This document shows positions 18,246-26,731 of a stretch of DNA of 64,000 nucleotides, in pieces (position 1 is the stretch's first letter; the number at the start of each line of letters is the position of its first letter). The DNA is from Bacteroides sp. M10 (GTDB taxonomy: Bacteria > Bacteroidota > Bacteroidia > Bacteroidales > Bacteroidaceae): contig NZ_CP060488.1 in assembly GCF_014334015.1 (NCBI RefSeq), forward strand, positions 4,918,501 through 4,982,500, written 5' to 3'. Made by a program: the position numbers and the translations under genes. The notes beneath the pieces are model-generated. The model was given only the letters and a program-made list of their open reading frames with translations, was not told where the DNA came from and made no database searches.

Positions 18246-18974
18246 ATGGAGATTTTTTGGAGAACAATTGCATATTATAATTCAGCTACCTGGCTTTTAC
18301 AGATAGTTATCATTCTGATTGGTATTGCATTGACCGGATTGCTTATCGGCAAACCACGCCCGTGGGTGAAAATGACAATGAAGGTCTATATGATAGGTCT
18401 TTATACATGGATTTCTGTGGTCTACTATTATATCTATTGTGAAGAGCGCAGTTATAATGGGGTGATGGCAATGTTCTGGGGCGTTATGGCTGTCATTTGG
18501 CTATGGGATGCAATCACAGGATATACGACTTTCGAACGTACCCACAAATATGATCTATTGTCTTACGTCCTGTTGGCAATGCCTTTTATATATCCTCTGG
18601 TTTCACTGGCACGCGGACTCTCGTTTCCGGAAATGACTTCTCCGGTAATGCCTTGTTCAGTAGTTGTGTTTACCATCGGATTATTACTGCTGTTTGCGCA
18701 AAAGGTCAATATGTTTCTGGTATTGTTCCTTTGCCACTGGTCATTGATCGGATTATCCAAAACTTATTTCTTCCAGATTCCGGAAGATTTCCTGTTGGCA
18801 AGTGCCACAATTCCCGGATTGTATCTTTTCTTCAGAGAATATTTTCTGAACAATCTGCATGCCGACACCAAGCCGAAAGCCAAATATATCAATTGGCTAT
18901 TGATAAGCGTTTGCGTCGGACTGGCTGTGTTGCTGACTACTACCATGTTTTTAGAATTAGTTCCGAAGAATTGA
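18246..18974 (+). CDS. DUF6064-like integral membrane protein
   Basis: A 242-residue protein with six to seven hydrophobic helices. The opening MEIFWRTIAYYNSATWLLQI and the internal YTTFERTHKYDLL resemble the DUF6064 family as I remember it. It is 11 bp downstream of the exporter pair and is followed by a terminator, so it is the third gene of that operon. No enzymatic motif is visible; it may be an accessory membrane component or an unrelated passenger. Confidence 0.65.
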   Translation: MEIFWRTIAYYNSATWLLQIVIILIGIALTGLLIGKPRPWVKMTMKVYMIGLYTWISVVYYYIYCEERSYNGVMAMFWGVMAVIWLWDAITGYTTFERTHKYDLLSYVLLAMPFIYPLVSLARGLSFPEMTSPVMPCSVVVFTIGLLLLFAQKVNMFLVLFLCHWSLIGLSKTYFFQIPEDFLLASATIPGLYLFFREYFLNNLHADTKPKAKYINWLLISVCVGLAVLLTTTMFLELVPKN

Positions 18975-19003
18975 TCCGGAACACATAGAAGATATTCAAA
19001 TCA

Positions 19004-19043
19004 AAAAAGTCTTTCTAGCTTTAATGGCTATGAAAGACTTTTT
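19004..19043. terminator. Bidirectional terminator
   Basis: The stem AAAAAGTCTTTC with GAAAGACTTTTT is extended by TAGC/GCTA with a one-base bulge and a 7-nt loop. It sits between the DUF6064-like gene and the convergent SDR gene; the A and T arms give a T tract in both directions. Confidence 0.85.
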
Positions 19044-19057
19044 GCATTATATCACAT

Positions 19058-19867
19058 TTACTTAATTGCGTAGAATATCCGCAGAGCATACTGCATCACC
19101 GCATCAGGCAACCACTTTTTACTCTTTGCAAACAACACCTGTATCCAGGGACCTACTTTCGTTCGGAAAGGAGGATTTGTACGCTCCACTATTTTACAGA
19201 TTGCAGCAGCCAACTTCCGTGGATGGCACCCATTACGTTCCTCTTTTTCTATGATCTCCAATGATTTCCGGAAGCTTTCTCCATAATCGGTATCCAGTCT
19301 TGTCTGTTCGGAGATATTCCGATTATCAGTAAATCCGGTGTTGAAGTCTCCCGGTTCTACCACGCAAACCTTTATATTGAACGGATGGACCTCTAAAGCC
19401 AATGCTTCGCTATATCCTTCCACCGCAAATTTGGAAGCAGAATAAAATCCCTGATAAGGGATGCCCATTACGCCACCAATAGAGCTGATATTGATGATCT
19501 TCCCTTTTCGGTTTTTACGCATGACAGGCAATACTTCCCGGCACATATTCACTACACCAAAGAAATTGGTATTCATCTGTATGTTTACTTCCTTTTCCGT
19601 AGCAAGTTCCAATGCACCGCCAATACCCATCCCGGCATTATTAATCAGTACGTCAATCCGTCCCTGTTCCGATAGAATCCTATCAATAGCTTGACGGATA
19701 GAAGGTGAATTGGTAACATCGACAACCAGCATTTTCACCTCATTCATGTCTTCGGAAAGTTTCCGACTTGTCCCATAAACGATGTGTCCTTGTGCTGATA
19801 ACATTTGAGCAGTAATCTTTCCAAACCCGGAAGATGCTCCGGTGATAAGTATAACTTGTGGTTGCAT
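19058..19867 (-). CDS. SDR family NAD(P)-dependent oxidoreductase
   Basis: A 269-residue classical short-chain dehydrogenase/reductase. The cofactor motif TGASSGFG is at 9-16, NNAG at 76-79, and the catalytic Ser (128/129), Tyr142 and Lys146 (YSASK) are present. The arginine after the second strand (GTSRKL) hints at NADP(H). The C-terminal basic and hydrophobic stretch (LFAKSKKWLPDAVMQYALRIFYAIK) is typical of SDRs grouped with retinol dehydrogenase-like enzymes. It is a single-gene unit with its own -7 box at 19885. The substrate is not predictable. Confidence 0.9.
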   Translation of the reverse strand: MQPQVILITGASSGFGKITAQMLSAQGHIVYGTSRKLSEDMNEVKMLVVDVTNSPSIRQAIDRILSEQGRIDVLINNAGMGIGGALELATEKEVNIQMNTNFFGVVNMCREVLPVMRKNRKGKIINISSIGGVMGIPYQGFYSASKFAVEGYSEALALEVHPFNIKVCVVEPGDFNTGFTDNRNISEQTRLDTDYGESFRKSLEIIEKEERNGCHPRKLAAAICKIVERTNPPFRTKVGPWIQVLFAKSKKWLPDAVMQYALRIFYAIK

Positions 19868-19884
19868 ATATCTTGTATTTCTAG

Positions 19885-19892
19885 CAAATATA
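19885..19892 (-). promoter_or_regulatory. -7 box (TATATTTG) for the SDR gene
   Basis: An exact minus-strand TAnnTTTG, 18 bp upstream of the SDR start codon. Confidence 0.6.
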
Positions 19893-20082
19893 AAGAGAAT
19901 ATCTGAATGTTTAGTTTCATAACATGCAATTCCTGTCTAGAAGCAATAAAAAAGTGGAGGCATACGATGTTAAACGTAGTTAAAAACAATTCAGATAAAG
20001 AGCGTATGACTACAGTATCCCCTTTTTTATTACTTCTTTTGTATATGTTTAAATCTAATAAATACACAAACTAAAATTTTAG

Positions 20083-20994
20083 ATGATGAAGAAATGCATT
20101 TTTACACTCTGTTTGATTATGGTTTCTGGATTTCTTTCAGCGCAATCTGTAGATCGTAAAATCATCGTTAAAATGGGAAAGAGTAGGCATTTGTATGCTA
20201 ATCTTATCTTGCAAAATAAACTTCCGATGAGGGGAATGATAGAATCCGGCGTCCCTGTCTTGGTTTTGGATAGCACCTTTGTGTTTACTCATTTAGACGA
20301 CTTAAACATTTCATTGGTTGAATCAAAAGCAACTTTGAATTTAGCGGGAAACAAGTATAAATGTACACATATAACCAATGATACAATTTTTGTAAATGGT
20401 CTATTTTATAAAGGCAAAACTGTCATTGCTAATATGGCTTCTAAAAAGATAGATATTATGTATCCCATTCATCTGTTTGGAGATCTAAACGATGCTAATA
20501 GTAAGATTATGGAACTAAATATTTCATCTAAATACATGATGCCACTAACCCGACAAGAATTGGAACTGAAAAAAAGTAAATATAAGAAATACCCAATGAG
20601 GAATGATGGATATGGAAATATGTATGCAATCGATTCTGAATTAAAAGTAGCTTCCAATTCTAAATATTATTACTCTCTCGAGGGAGATTTTCTATTAGAC
20701 CTGGGAAACGCTTCATTTCTATTTCTTTTGGAACAACACCCTGCCTATAAAGAATTTATCAATAATTCTAATATAGAACTTCGGCAAGGAAATGATAATC
20801 AGGGAAGAAAGATACCAGTGAAGGGATTTCTAGCAAAAAAATGCTATATGGCTGATGTGCCTTTTTATGATGTAACTATAGCAATAACCCCACAACTTCC
20901 CAAGTTTACTACGGTGGGTGTTTTAGGATTGAAGTTTTTCGAAAAATTTAATGTTATATTTGATTTTGGCGAAAAAATTCTCTACCTGAAATAA
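20083..20994 (+). CDS. Secreted aspartyl-protease-like protein with degenerate first active-site lobe
   Basis: A 303-residue secreted protein with a signal peptide (1-20, IFTLCLIMVSGFLSAQ). Two beta lobes of the retropepsin-like fold can be made out: the first has MIESGVPVLVLDS where DTG is expected, the second has FLLDLGNASFLFL where a D-[TSL]-G loop is usual. The C-terminal VGVLGLKFFEKFNVIFDF closely matches the closing strand of Bacteroidetes aspartyl-protease-like proteins. With Glu-Ser-Gly in lobe one it may be inactive or altered. It is a monocistronic gene of lower G+C than its neighbours; no -7 box was found. A non-proteolytic binding role is equally possible. Confidence 0.55.
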   Translation: MMKKCIFTLCLIMVSGFLSAQSVDRKIIVKMGKSRHLYANLILQNKLPMRGMIESGVPVLVLDSTFVFTHLDDLNISLVESKATLNLAGNKYKCTHITNDTIFVNGLFYKGKTVIANMASKKIDIMYPIHLFGDLNDANSKIMELNISSKYMMPLTRQELELKKSKYKKYPMRNDGYGNMYAIDSELKVASNSKYYYSLEGDFLLDLGNASFLFLLEQHPAYKEFINNSNIELRQGNDNQGRKIPVKGFLAKKCYMADVPFYDVTIAITPQLPKFTTVGVLGLKFFEKFNVIFDFGEKILYLK

Positions 20995-21010
20995 AATAGA
21001 GAGAAAATCA

Positions 21011-21054
21011 GTATATATGATAGTAGCACGCCATTATGATACTATCATATATAC
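21011..21054. terminator. Inverted repeat between convergent genes, probable terminator
   Basis: A perfect 15-bp stem, GTATATATGATAGTA and TACTATCATATATAC, with a 14-nt loop. On the minus strand it is followed by a T-rich run, which suits termination of the HAD hydrolase gene. Confidence 0.7.
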
Positions 21055-21081
21055 ACTATAAAAAATTAGTAACCAATAAGG

Positions 21082-21702
21082 TTATTTCTCTAAAATAGCA
21101 GTCATTTTCTCCCGCCAATCTTCACCATTCTTCGGCTGGAAAGTTTCAAATCCCAGTTCTTTGCCGATTTGGATATTCGAGGCGCCGTCATCTACAAATA
21201 AAGTTTCAGAAGGAATGATATTGCAATCATTCACCATATAATCGAATATTTCCGGTGCAGGTTTTGTGTGACCGACCTGATAAGACAGATATAGTTTATC
21301 ACAGTAATCATTCAACGGCTTTTTCCTTGACGAGAAATCAGGGCTGCATGCCCATGACATAACGAAAGGATTAGTATTACTTAAAATATACACATGATAT
21401 GATTTTCTCAATTCTAATATATAATCGAGTTTATTTAGATTCACTTCATTGAAAAAGCCCAGCCATGCCTGTTTGGTTTCCTCCATCGTCAATGAACGGC
21501 CACATAAATTCTCCAGTTGTTTCCGAAACTCATCCGCACTTAGCTTACCTTCTTCCAGTTCTTGAAAGATGCCGGTCTGGTGATATTTATCCAGACGGGT
21601 GTCGGCATCTGCCAGTCCCAGTTTGATAAATGCCTGAACCGCTTTATCGCGATCAATATCTACAATCACCCCTCCAAAATCAAATACAATGTTTTTAATC
21701 AT
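21082..21702 (-). CDS. HAD-IA family hydrolase (YihX-like phosphatase)
   Basis: A 206-residue cytosolic haloacid dehalogenase-family phosphatase. Motif I is VFDFGGVIVDID with nucleophile Asp8; motif II Ser108 (ILSNTN); motif III Lys147 (HTKPAP); motif IV Asp171/Asp172 (FVDDGASNI). Residues 15-85 form the helical cap. The layout matches the subfamily that includes YihX (alpha-glucose-1-phosphate phosphatase) and other sugar-phosphate phosphatases; the exact substrate is not determinable. It has its own -7 box at 21727 and reads away from the 22-bp palindrome array at 21789. Confidence 0.9.
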   Translation of the reverse strand: MIKNIVFDFGGVIVDIDRDKAVQAFIKLGLADADTRLDKYHQTGIFQELEEGKLSADEFRKQLENLCGRSLTMEETKQAWLGFFNEVNLNKLDYILELRKSYHVYILSNTNPFVMSWACSPDFSSRKKPLNDYCDKLYLSYQVGHTKPAPEIFDYMVNDCNIIPSETLFVDDGASNIQIGKELGFETFQPKNGEDWREKMTAILEK

Positions 21703-21726
21703 GATATATAATTTTTTTGTTTGCTA

Positions 21727-21734
21727 CAAAGATA
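21727..21734 (-). promoter_or_regulatory. -7 box (TATCTTTG) for the HAD hydrolase gene
   Basis: An exact minus-strand TAnnTTTG, 25 bp upstream of the HAD start codon. Confidence 0.6.
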
Positions 21735-21788
21735 CGGCTTATCTTCTTAATTAGCAGTGCACAACGGCTTGATATTTGTCAAAAAAAC

Positions 21789-21867
21789 ATAGTGACGCTA
21801 TCCTTGCCAAATAGTGTCACTATCACACCCGGATAGCGTAGCTATAAGGAGAGGATAGCGTCACTAT
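21789..21867. repeat. 22-bp-period palindrome array A (four units)
   Basis: Four copies of a 13-bp near-palindrome start at 21789, 21811, 21833 and 21855: ATAGTGACGCTAT, ATAGTGTCACTAT, ATAGCGTAGCTAT, ATAGCGTCACTAT. The three 9-bp spacers (CCTTGCCAA, CACACCCGG, AAGGAGAGG) are unrelated except for a tendency to CC after or GG before a repeat. The period is exactly 22 bp. The array lies between the -7 boxes of two divergent genes, 43 bp upstream of the box of the TPR regulator. The same motif recurs at 57050. Confidence 0.9.
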
Positions 21868-21910
21868 ACTTTTTGTATGACTTAGGGAAGGGTAAATACC
21901 GATTATTTTT

Positions 21911-21918
21911 TATATTTG
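21911..21918 (+). promoter_or_regulatory. -7 box (TATATTTG) for the TPR regulator gene
   Basis: An exact TAnnTTTG, 39 bp upstream of the ATG at 21958 and 43 bp downstream of palindrome array A. Confidence 0.6.
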
Positions 21919-21957
21919 CAAATCCAATCAATCCTTTGTAAAGACAAAAATAGAGTT

Positions 21958-23073
21958 ATGAATAACCTTCGAATTTTATTGTATATGATGCTCCTTTCAT
22001 TGGCTGCATGTCATCCGGAAGGAACGAGTGTGAAGCAAGGGTTAGACAAAGCCGCACAACTCATGGCACAGGACCCGGATACGGCATCTATTATTCTTGA
22101 GACTATTCAGACAAGTCAAATGAATGAAGCTCAACTGGCAGAATATAATTTATTGTGTACCCAACTCAACGAGGACAAAAGTATTCCTCATTCTTCTGAT
22201 AAGCAGATCAGGCAGGCGGCATCTTATTATGAGAAGAATGGCAATGAATATCAAAAATCAAAAGCATATTATTATCTTGCCTGTGTAGAAAGTGATCTGG
22301 AACAGCAAGAGGAGGCAGAAATCCACTTTAAGGAGGCAATCAAACTTGCCAAAGAAACAGAGGAATACGATCATCTGGCAAAAATCTGCAAACGATGTAG
22401 TCTTTATTATCAGAAATACGGTAACTTTGATGAAGCACTGGAAATGGAGAGAAAGGCATACGCCAGTCAGTTGATGTTGAATGACGGTAAAAGCGATTCT
22501 TCAGTAATTCTTTCTTCTGCTTTAGGAATGTTCGGTGTGATGTCTTTGTTGCTTGGACTACTCTGGAAGAAAAATCGGCACGCACTTTCCCAATTGGATC
22601 TTTTCAAAGAAGAAATACTGAAAAAAGATGTTGAATCGGATAAGCTGATCTTGCAATGTAACCATCTCGAAGAGAAGTATCAGTCTCTTCAACTACATAT
22701 CTATGAAAGTTCCCCCATTGTCTCAAAAGTACGACAGTTTAAAGAACGGAATGTTTTGTCTTCTAAAATCCCTTCTTTCTCCGAGAAAGACTGGACAGAG
22801 TTACTGCGACTTCAGGAAAACGTCTATGGACTTGTATCTAAATTGAAAGAAATAGGTCCGAAGCTCACAGAAGAGGATTTAAGGGTATGTGCTTTTCTGC
22901 GGGAGGGAGTCCAACCTGCTTGTTTTGCTGATTTAATGAAACTGACTACAGAGACGCTGACCCGGAGAATCTCCAGAATAAAAACGGAGAAACTGATGTT
23001 GGCAAATTCTAAAGAGTCACTGGAAGATATTGTGAAATCATTGGGGGATCTTTCATTTTGTGCAAGAAATTAA
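21958..23073 (+). CDS. Membrane-anchored TPR protein with C-terminal helix-turn-helix-like domain
   Basis: A 371-residue protein starting at 21958 (MNNLRILLYMMLLSLAAC). It has a lipoprotein-type signal with Cys18, a helical tetratricopeptide region (about 30-175; motifs AYYYLACVESDLEQQEEAEIHF, HLAKICKRCSLYYQKYGNFDEALE), a transmembrane helix (about 183-203), a coiled-coil segment (about 205-245), and a C-terminal region (about 300-345) patterned like a LuxR/HTH fold (EEDLRVCAFLREGV...TTETLTRRISRIKTEKL). This resembles the Bacteroides class of membrane-tethered regulators in which periplasmic TPRs sense a signal and a cytosolic HTH binds DNA. The target is unknown. Strikingly, the gene is flanked by two 22-bp-period palindrome arrays, at 21789 and 23185. 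Confidence 0.75.
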   Translation: MNNLRILLYMMLLSLAACHPEGTSVKQGLDKAAQLMAQDPDTASIILETIQTSQMNEAQLAEYNLLCTQLNEDKSIPHSSDKQIRQAASYYEKNGNEYQKSKAYYYLACVESDLEQQEEAEIHFKEAIKLAKETEEYDHLAKICKRCSLYYQKYGNFDEALEMERKAYASQLMLNDGKSDSSVILSSALGMFGVMSLLLGLLWKKNRHALSQLDLFKEEILKKDVESDKLILQCNHLEEKYQSLQLHIYESSPIVSKVRQFKERNVLSSKIPSFSEKDWTELLRLQENVYGLVSKLKEIGPKLTEEDLRVCAFLREGVQPACFADLMKLTTETLTRRISRIKTEKLMLANSKESLEDIVKSLGDLSFCARN

Positions 23074-23184
23074 TTATTATCTGGTAATGATTCATTATCT
23101 CCTTACTACATTTAAGGATTTTCGTTGCAGAGATTAATGGTTTTTAGTACAGAAATTAGTAATCTTTTATGCAGTCGGGTAGTT

Positions 23185-23268
23185 GTCCCGTTATAACGGG
23201 ACGATGGTCATCCTATAGGGTGACAAATGTCACTTTATAAGGTGATATTTGTCATTCTGTAATATGAT
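23185..23268. repeat. 22-bp-period palindrome array B (four units)
   Basis: Four 18-bp palindromes start at 23185, 23207, 23229 and 23251: GTCCCGTTATAACGGGAC (perfect), GTCATCCTATAGGGTGAC, GTCACTTTATAAGGTGAT and GTCATTCTGTAATATGAT, separated by 4 bp (GATG, AAAT, ATTT). The bases differ between units but pairing is kept, fully or with G-T pairs, in units 1-3 and mostly in unit 4. It begins 112 bp after the stop codon of the TPR regulator. Confidence 0.85.
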
Positions 23269-23318
23269 TATCTGTCTTTAGAAGAATGAAAATCATTAAA
23301 GATACGAAATTAAATAGC

Positions 23319-23346
23319 AAAAAACAAGAGTGGCACTTGTTTTTCC
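23319..23346 (+). terminator. Probable terminator downstream of the TPR regulator
   Basis: A 9-bp stem, AAAAACAAG with CTTGTTTTT, and a 7-nt loop; the descending arm supplies the T tract. It lies beyond palindrome array B, so the array may be transcribed in the 3' UTR of the regulator gene. Confidence 0.6.
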
Positions 23347-23553
23347 TAATATCCCAATAGTTTTTTCATAGTTGATACATTGTCATTTTTATGCCATTTA
23401 CCTTACTATGCCATTATTAATTTGTACCTAATTTATCCTCTGTCTGTTTTTGTCTATCTCTTCACTTTTATTATTGTTGATTATCAACATATTATCATTG
23501 ACGACCGTCCGTATCCGTCCGGTAAAAAATGCCTGTTTTAGCAGTATGTCCTG

Positions 23554-23561
23554 TAACTTTG
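23554..23561 (+). promoter_or_regulatory. -7 box (TAACTTTG) for the GT117 gene
   Basis: An exact TAnnTTTG 21 bp upstream of the ATG at 23583; it lies inside the longer open frame and so sets the start. Confidence 0.65.
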
Positions 23562-23582
23562 CAAATAAAAAAGTACAGAACA

Positions 23583-26500
23583 ATGAGCAACTTATTATTT
23601 AAAAGATGGAATGATTTCGGTGGGTGGCTGGTCTTTCTGATAGCAGCATTTGTGTATGGGATGACCATCGAACCAACCGCAAGTTTCTGGGATTGTCCCG
23701 AATTTATTTCTTGTGCTGAAAAATTACAGGTAGGGCATCCGCCGGGAGCACCTTTCTATATGCTTGTCGGCAACCTGTTTACCCAGTTTGCTTCCGATGC
23801 TTCGCAAGTGTCGGGAATGGTCAACTTTTTAAATGCACTATTGAGTGCCGGTTGTATCTTGTTTCTTTTCTGGAGTATTACCCGATTAGTGAGAGCCTTG
23901 CTTGTGGGCGATGAACGGAAATTATCTGTTATGGATGTTATTATCATTCTGGGAGCGGGTTTTGTGGGAGCTTTAGCTTATACTTTCAGTGATACATTCT
24001 GGTTTAGTGCGGTAGAGGGTGAGGTATATGCCTTCTCTTCTTTCCTCACAGCCTTGGTATTTTGGATGATTCTTCGCTGGCAGGATGAAGCAGATTCTGT
24101 GTCCGGTGACCGCTGGATTATCCTGATAGCCTATATTATAGGGCTTTCAATCGGAGTGCATTTGCTTAATCTGCTTTGTATTCCTGCCATTGTATTAGTG
24201 TTCTATTACCAAAAATATCAGACTCTATCATTCAAGGGAGTTATCGGGGCCATTGCATTATCCGGTATTCTTATTGTATTGATTCTTTTTGTTTATATAC
24301 CCGGAATGGCTGATGTAGGAGGATGGTTCGAATTATTCTTTGTCAATGTGATGGGATTACCCTTCCAGTCAGGATTGATCGTCTTTCTGGGTTTGGTCCT
24401 GTTTTTACTGATAGGAGCCATTTATCGGTTTAGAAAACGCATCGTGAATACCGGTTTGTGGTGTTTACTCATGCTCACCATAGGATATACCACCTATGCG
24501 GTCATACTCATTCGTGCCAATGCTAATACGCCGCTCAACGAGAATGCACCGGATAATATTTTCACACTCAAAAGCTACCTGAATCGCGAACAGTATGAAA
24601 GTGCTCCTTTACTTTATGGGAGAACCTATGCATCCGAACCGGAGTATGTGCCCGAAGGAGACTATTACAAGGTAAAAACAGAAAAAGGGACTGCCATCTA
24701 TCGGCCGGATAAGAAGGAAGGCAAGTATAAAATTATCCGCTATAAAGAAGACGTGTGCTACACTCAAAATATGTTGTTTCCACGAATGTGGAATGATCGT
24801 TCGGCCGCTTCTTACAAAGGATGGTCCGGAGGAGGTACGAAAGAGACTCCCACACAAAAAGAGAATCTGACTTATTTTATCACATACCAACTCAACTACA
24901 TGTACTGGCGCTATTTTCTATGGAATTTTGTCGGACGACAAAATGATATTCAAGGAAGTGGTGAACCGGAACATGGTAACTGGATTACAGGAATTTCATG
25001 GCTTGATAATCTGCGACTGGGGGATCAAAAACTTTTGCCGGAATCTTTGCGTGAGAACAAAGGTCACAATGTATTCTATGGCTTACCATTATTATTAGGA
25101 TTACTCGGTATCTATTGGCAATGGACACGCGGGAAAAAAGGCAAGCAGCAATTCAATGTCTTATTTTTCCTTTTCTTCATGACAGGATTGGCTATTGTGC
25201 TCTATCTGAATCAGACTCCCGGACAACCTCGTGAACGGGATTATGCGTATGCAGGTTCGTTTTATGCGTTCGCTATCTGGATTGGAATGGGAACCGCCGG
25301 ATGCTGTGACATGTTTCGCAGAAAACAGGCAAAAATCCTCCCGGTCAGCTTACTCATGCTGCTTTGCCTGTTTGTCCCCATACAAATGGCAAGCCAGACT
25401 TGGGATGACCACGATCGAAGCAACCGATATACCTGTCGTGACTTTGGAGCTAACTATCTGATGACACTTCCCGACAAAGGAAATCCGATTATATTCTGTA
25501 ACGGGGATAATGATACGTTCCCCTTGTGGTATAATCAGGATACGGAAGAAGTACGCAGAGATGTACGTATCTGCAATTTAAGTTATGCGCAGACCGACTG
25601 GTACATTTATCAGCAACAATGTCCTTTGTACAATGCTCCCGGACTGCCGATCAGTTGGGATCAAAATCAATACCAGGAAGGGAAGAACGAATATGTGGCT
25701 GTTCGTCCGGAATTGAAGAAACAGATAGAAGCATTGTATCAGAAACATCCCGAAGAAGCCCGTGATAGTTTTGGAGATGATCCGTATGAAATAAAGAATA
25801 TCCTGAAATATTGGGTGTTCGCGGAGAAACAGGAATTCCATGTGATACCTACCGATACAATAAATATCCATATTGATAAGGATGCAGTACTCCGTTCAGG
25901 AATGATGTTGCCTGAAGCCATTCGTCATTTAAAAGGGGAAGAGCTAAGAGATGCAATACCGGATAAACTGTCTATTTCTCTAAAAGATATACGTCTATTG
26001 ACTAAAGTGGACTTACTCATGCTCGAGATCCTGGCTAACTGTAACTGGGAACGTCCCCTGTACATGGCTATCTCGGTAGGCAACTCCAGTAAACTGAAGT
26101 TTGATGACTACTTTGTTCAGGAAGGGGTAGCATTCCGGTTTACTCCTTTCAACTATAAAGAATGGGGAGACGTAGAAGAAGGCAACGGATATGCCATAGA
26201 TACGGAGAAACTCTACGAGAATGTGATGAACAGATATAAATACGGAGGATTGGATACTCCTGGACTTTATCTGGACGAAACAACCCTGCGCATCTGTTAT
26301 TCTCATCGAAGGCTTTTTGCGCAACTGGCTAAAGAATTGGTGAAACAAGGAGACGACATCCGTGCCAGAAAAGTATTGGAATATGCTGGGCAAGCTATTC
26401 CGGCATATAATGTTCCCGAAGTATACGAGAGCGGTTCGTATGATATAGCCGCCGCTTATGCTTCCATAGGAGAAACGCAGAGAGCGACCGATCTATTGAA

Positions 26501-26720
26501 TCATCTGATAGCAGAATCGGAAAATTATATCGACTGGGCTTTCTCGTTAGGAGAGAACCGGATAGAGATGGTTCAACGGGATTGTTTGTATAGGTTCTGG
26601 CAATGGAATCAGTGTAATGAATTACTGAAGAATATGGATAAAGAGAGATATGAACAGAGTAATCAGCAATTTGAAAAGAAATATATGCGACTCACTCAAC
26701 TAATGAATTATCACAACTAA
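23583..26720 (+). CDS. DUF2723 family membrane glycosyltransferase (GT117-type)
   Basis: A 1045-residue polytopic membrane protein. About twelve transmembrane helices occupy residues 10-300 and 490-620, and a large soluble C-terminal part carries TPR-like helices (about 900-1030). The N-terminal motif EPTASFWDCPEFISCAEKLQVGHPPGAPFY is the DUF2723 signature; the Asp/Glu pair resembles the catalytic loop of GT-C enzymes such as protein O-mannosyltransferases. A second motif, NQTPGQPRERDYAYAGSFYAF, is also typical. Family members use lipid-linked sugars on the outer face of the inner membrane and are proposed to glycosylate proteins or lipids in Bacteroidetes. The start at 23583 is fixed by the -7 box at 23554. 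A DUF3098 gene follows 11 bp later. Confidence 0.9.
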   Translation: MSNLLFKRWNDFGGWLVFLIAAFVYGMTIEPTASFWDCPEFISCAEKLQVGHPPGAPFYMLVGNLFTQFASDASQVSGMVNFLNALLSAGCILFLFWSITRLVRALLVGDERKLSVMDVIIILGAGFVGALAYTFSDTFWFSAVEGEVYAFSSFLTALVFWMILRWQDEADSVSGDRWIILIAYIIGLSIGVHLLNLLCIPAIVLVFYYQKYQTLSFKGVIGAIALSGILIVLILFVYIPGMADVGGWFELFFVNVMGLPFQSGLIVFLGLVLFLLIGAIYRFRKRIVNTGLWCLLMLTIGYTTYAVILIRANANTPLNENAPDNIFTLKSYLNREQYESAPLLYGRTYASEPEYVPEGDYYKVKTEKGTAIYRPDKKEGKYKIIRYKEDVCYTQNMLFPRMWNDRSAASYKGWSGGGTKETPTQKENLTYFITYQLNYMYWRYFLWNFVGRQNDIQGSGEPEHGNWITGISWLDNLRLGDQKLLPESLRENKGHNVFYGLPLLLGLLGIYWQWTRGKKGKQQFNVLFFLFFMTGLAIVLYLNQTPGQPRERDYAYAGSFYAFAIWIGMGTAGCCDMFRRKQAKILPVSLLMLLCLFVPIQMASQTWDDHDRSNRYTCRDFGANYLMTLPDKGNPIIFCNGDNDTFPLWYNQDTEEVRRDVRICNLSYAQTDWYIYQQQCPLYNAPGLPISWDQNQYQEGKNEYVAVRPELKKQIEALYQKHPEEARDSFGDDPYEIKNILKYWVFAEKQEFHVIPTDTINIHIDKDAVLRSGMMLPEAIRHLKGEELRDAIPDKLSISLKDIRLLTKVDLLMLEILANCNWERPLYMAISVGNSSKLKFDDYFVQEGVAFRFTPFNYKEWGDVEEGNGYAIDTEKLYENVMNRYKYGGLDTPGLYLDETTLRICYSHRRLFAQLAKELVKQGDDIRARKVLEYAGQAIPAYNVPEVYESGSYDIAAAYASIGETQRATDLLNHLIAESENYIDWAFSLGENRIEMVQRDCLYRFWQWNQCNELLKNMDKERYEQSNQQFEKKYMRLTQLMNYHN

Positions 26721-26731
26721 ACTCAAAGAAT

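Larger units (their letters stand above)
23074..23582. other. 509-bp intergenic region
   Basis: No coding potential seen. It holds palindrome array B (23185-23268), a terminator-like hairpin (23319-23346), a T-rich tract, a CCGTCCG direct repeat near 23505-23520, and the -7 box of the next gene at 23554. Confidence 0.7.

Noticed and set aside
21789..21867. Possible CRISPR array (regular repeats with variable spacers)
   Set aside because: Repeats of 13 bp and spacers of 9 bp are far below CRISPR sizes, the repeats vary, and there are no cas genes in the window.
23529..23582. N-terminal extension of the GT117-type protein
   Set aside because: The -7 box at 23554 lies inside it, so it is promoter sequence.
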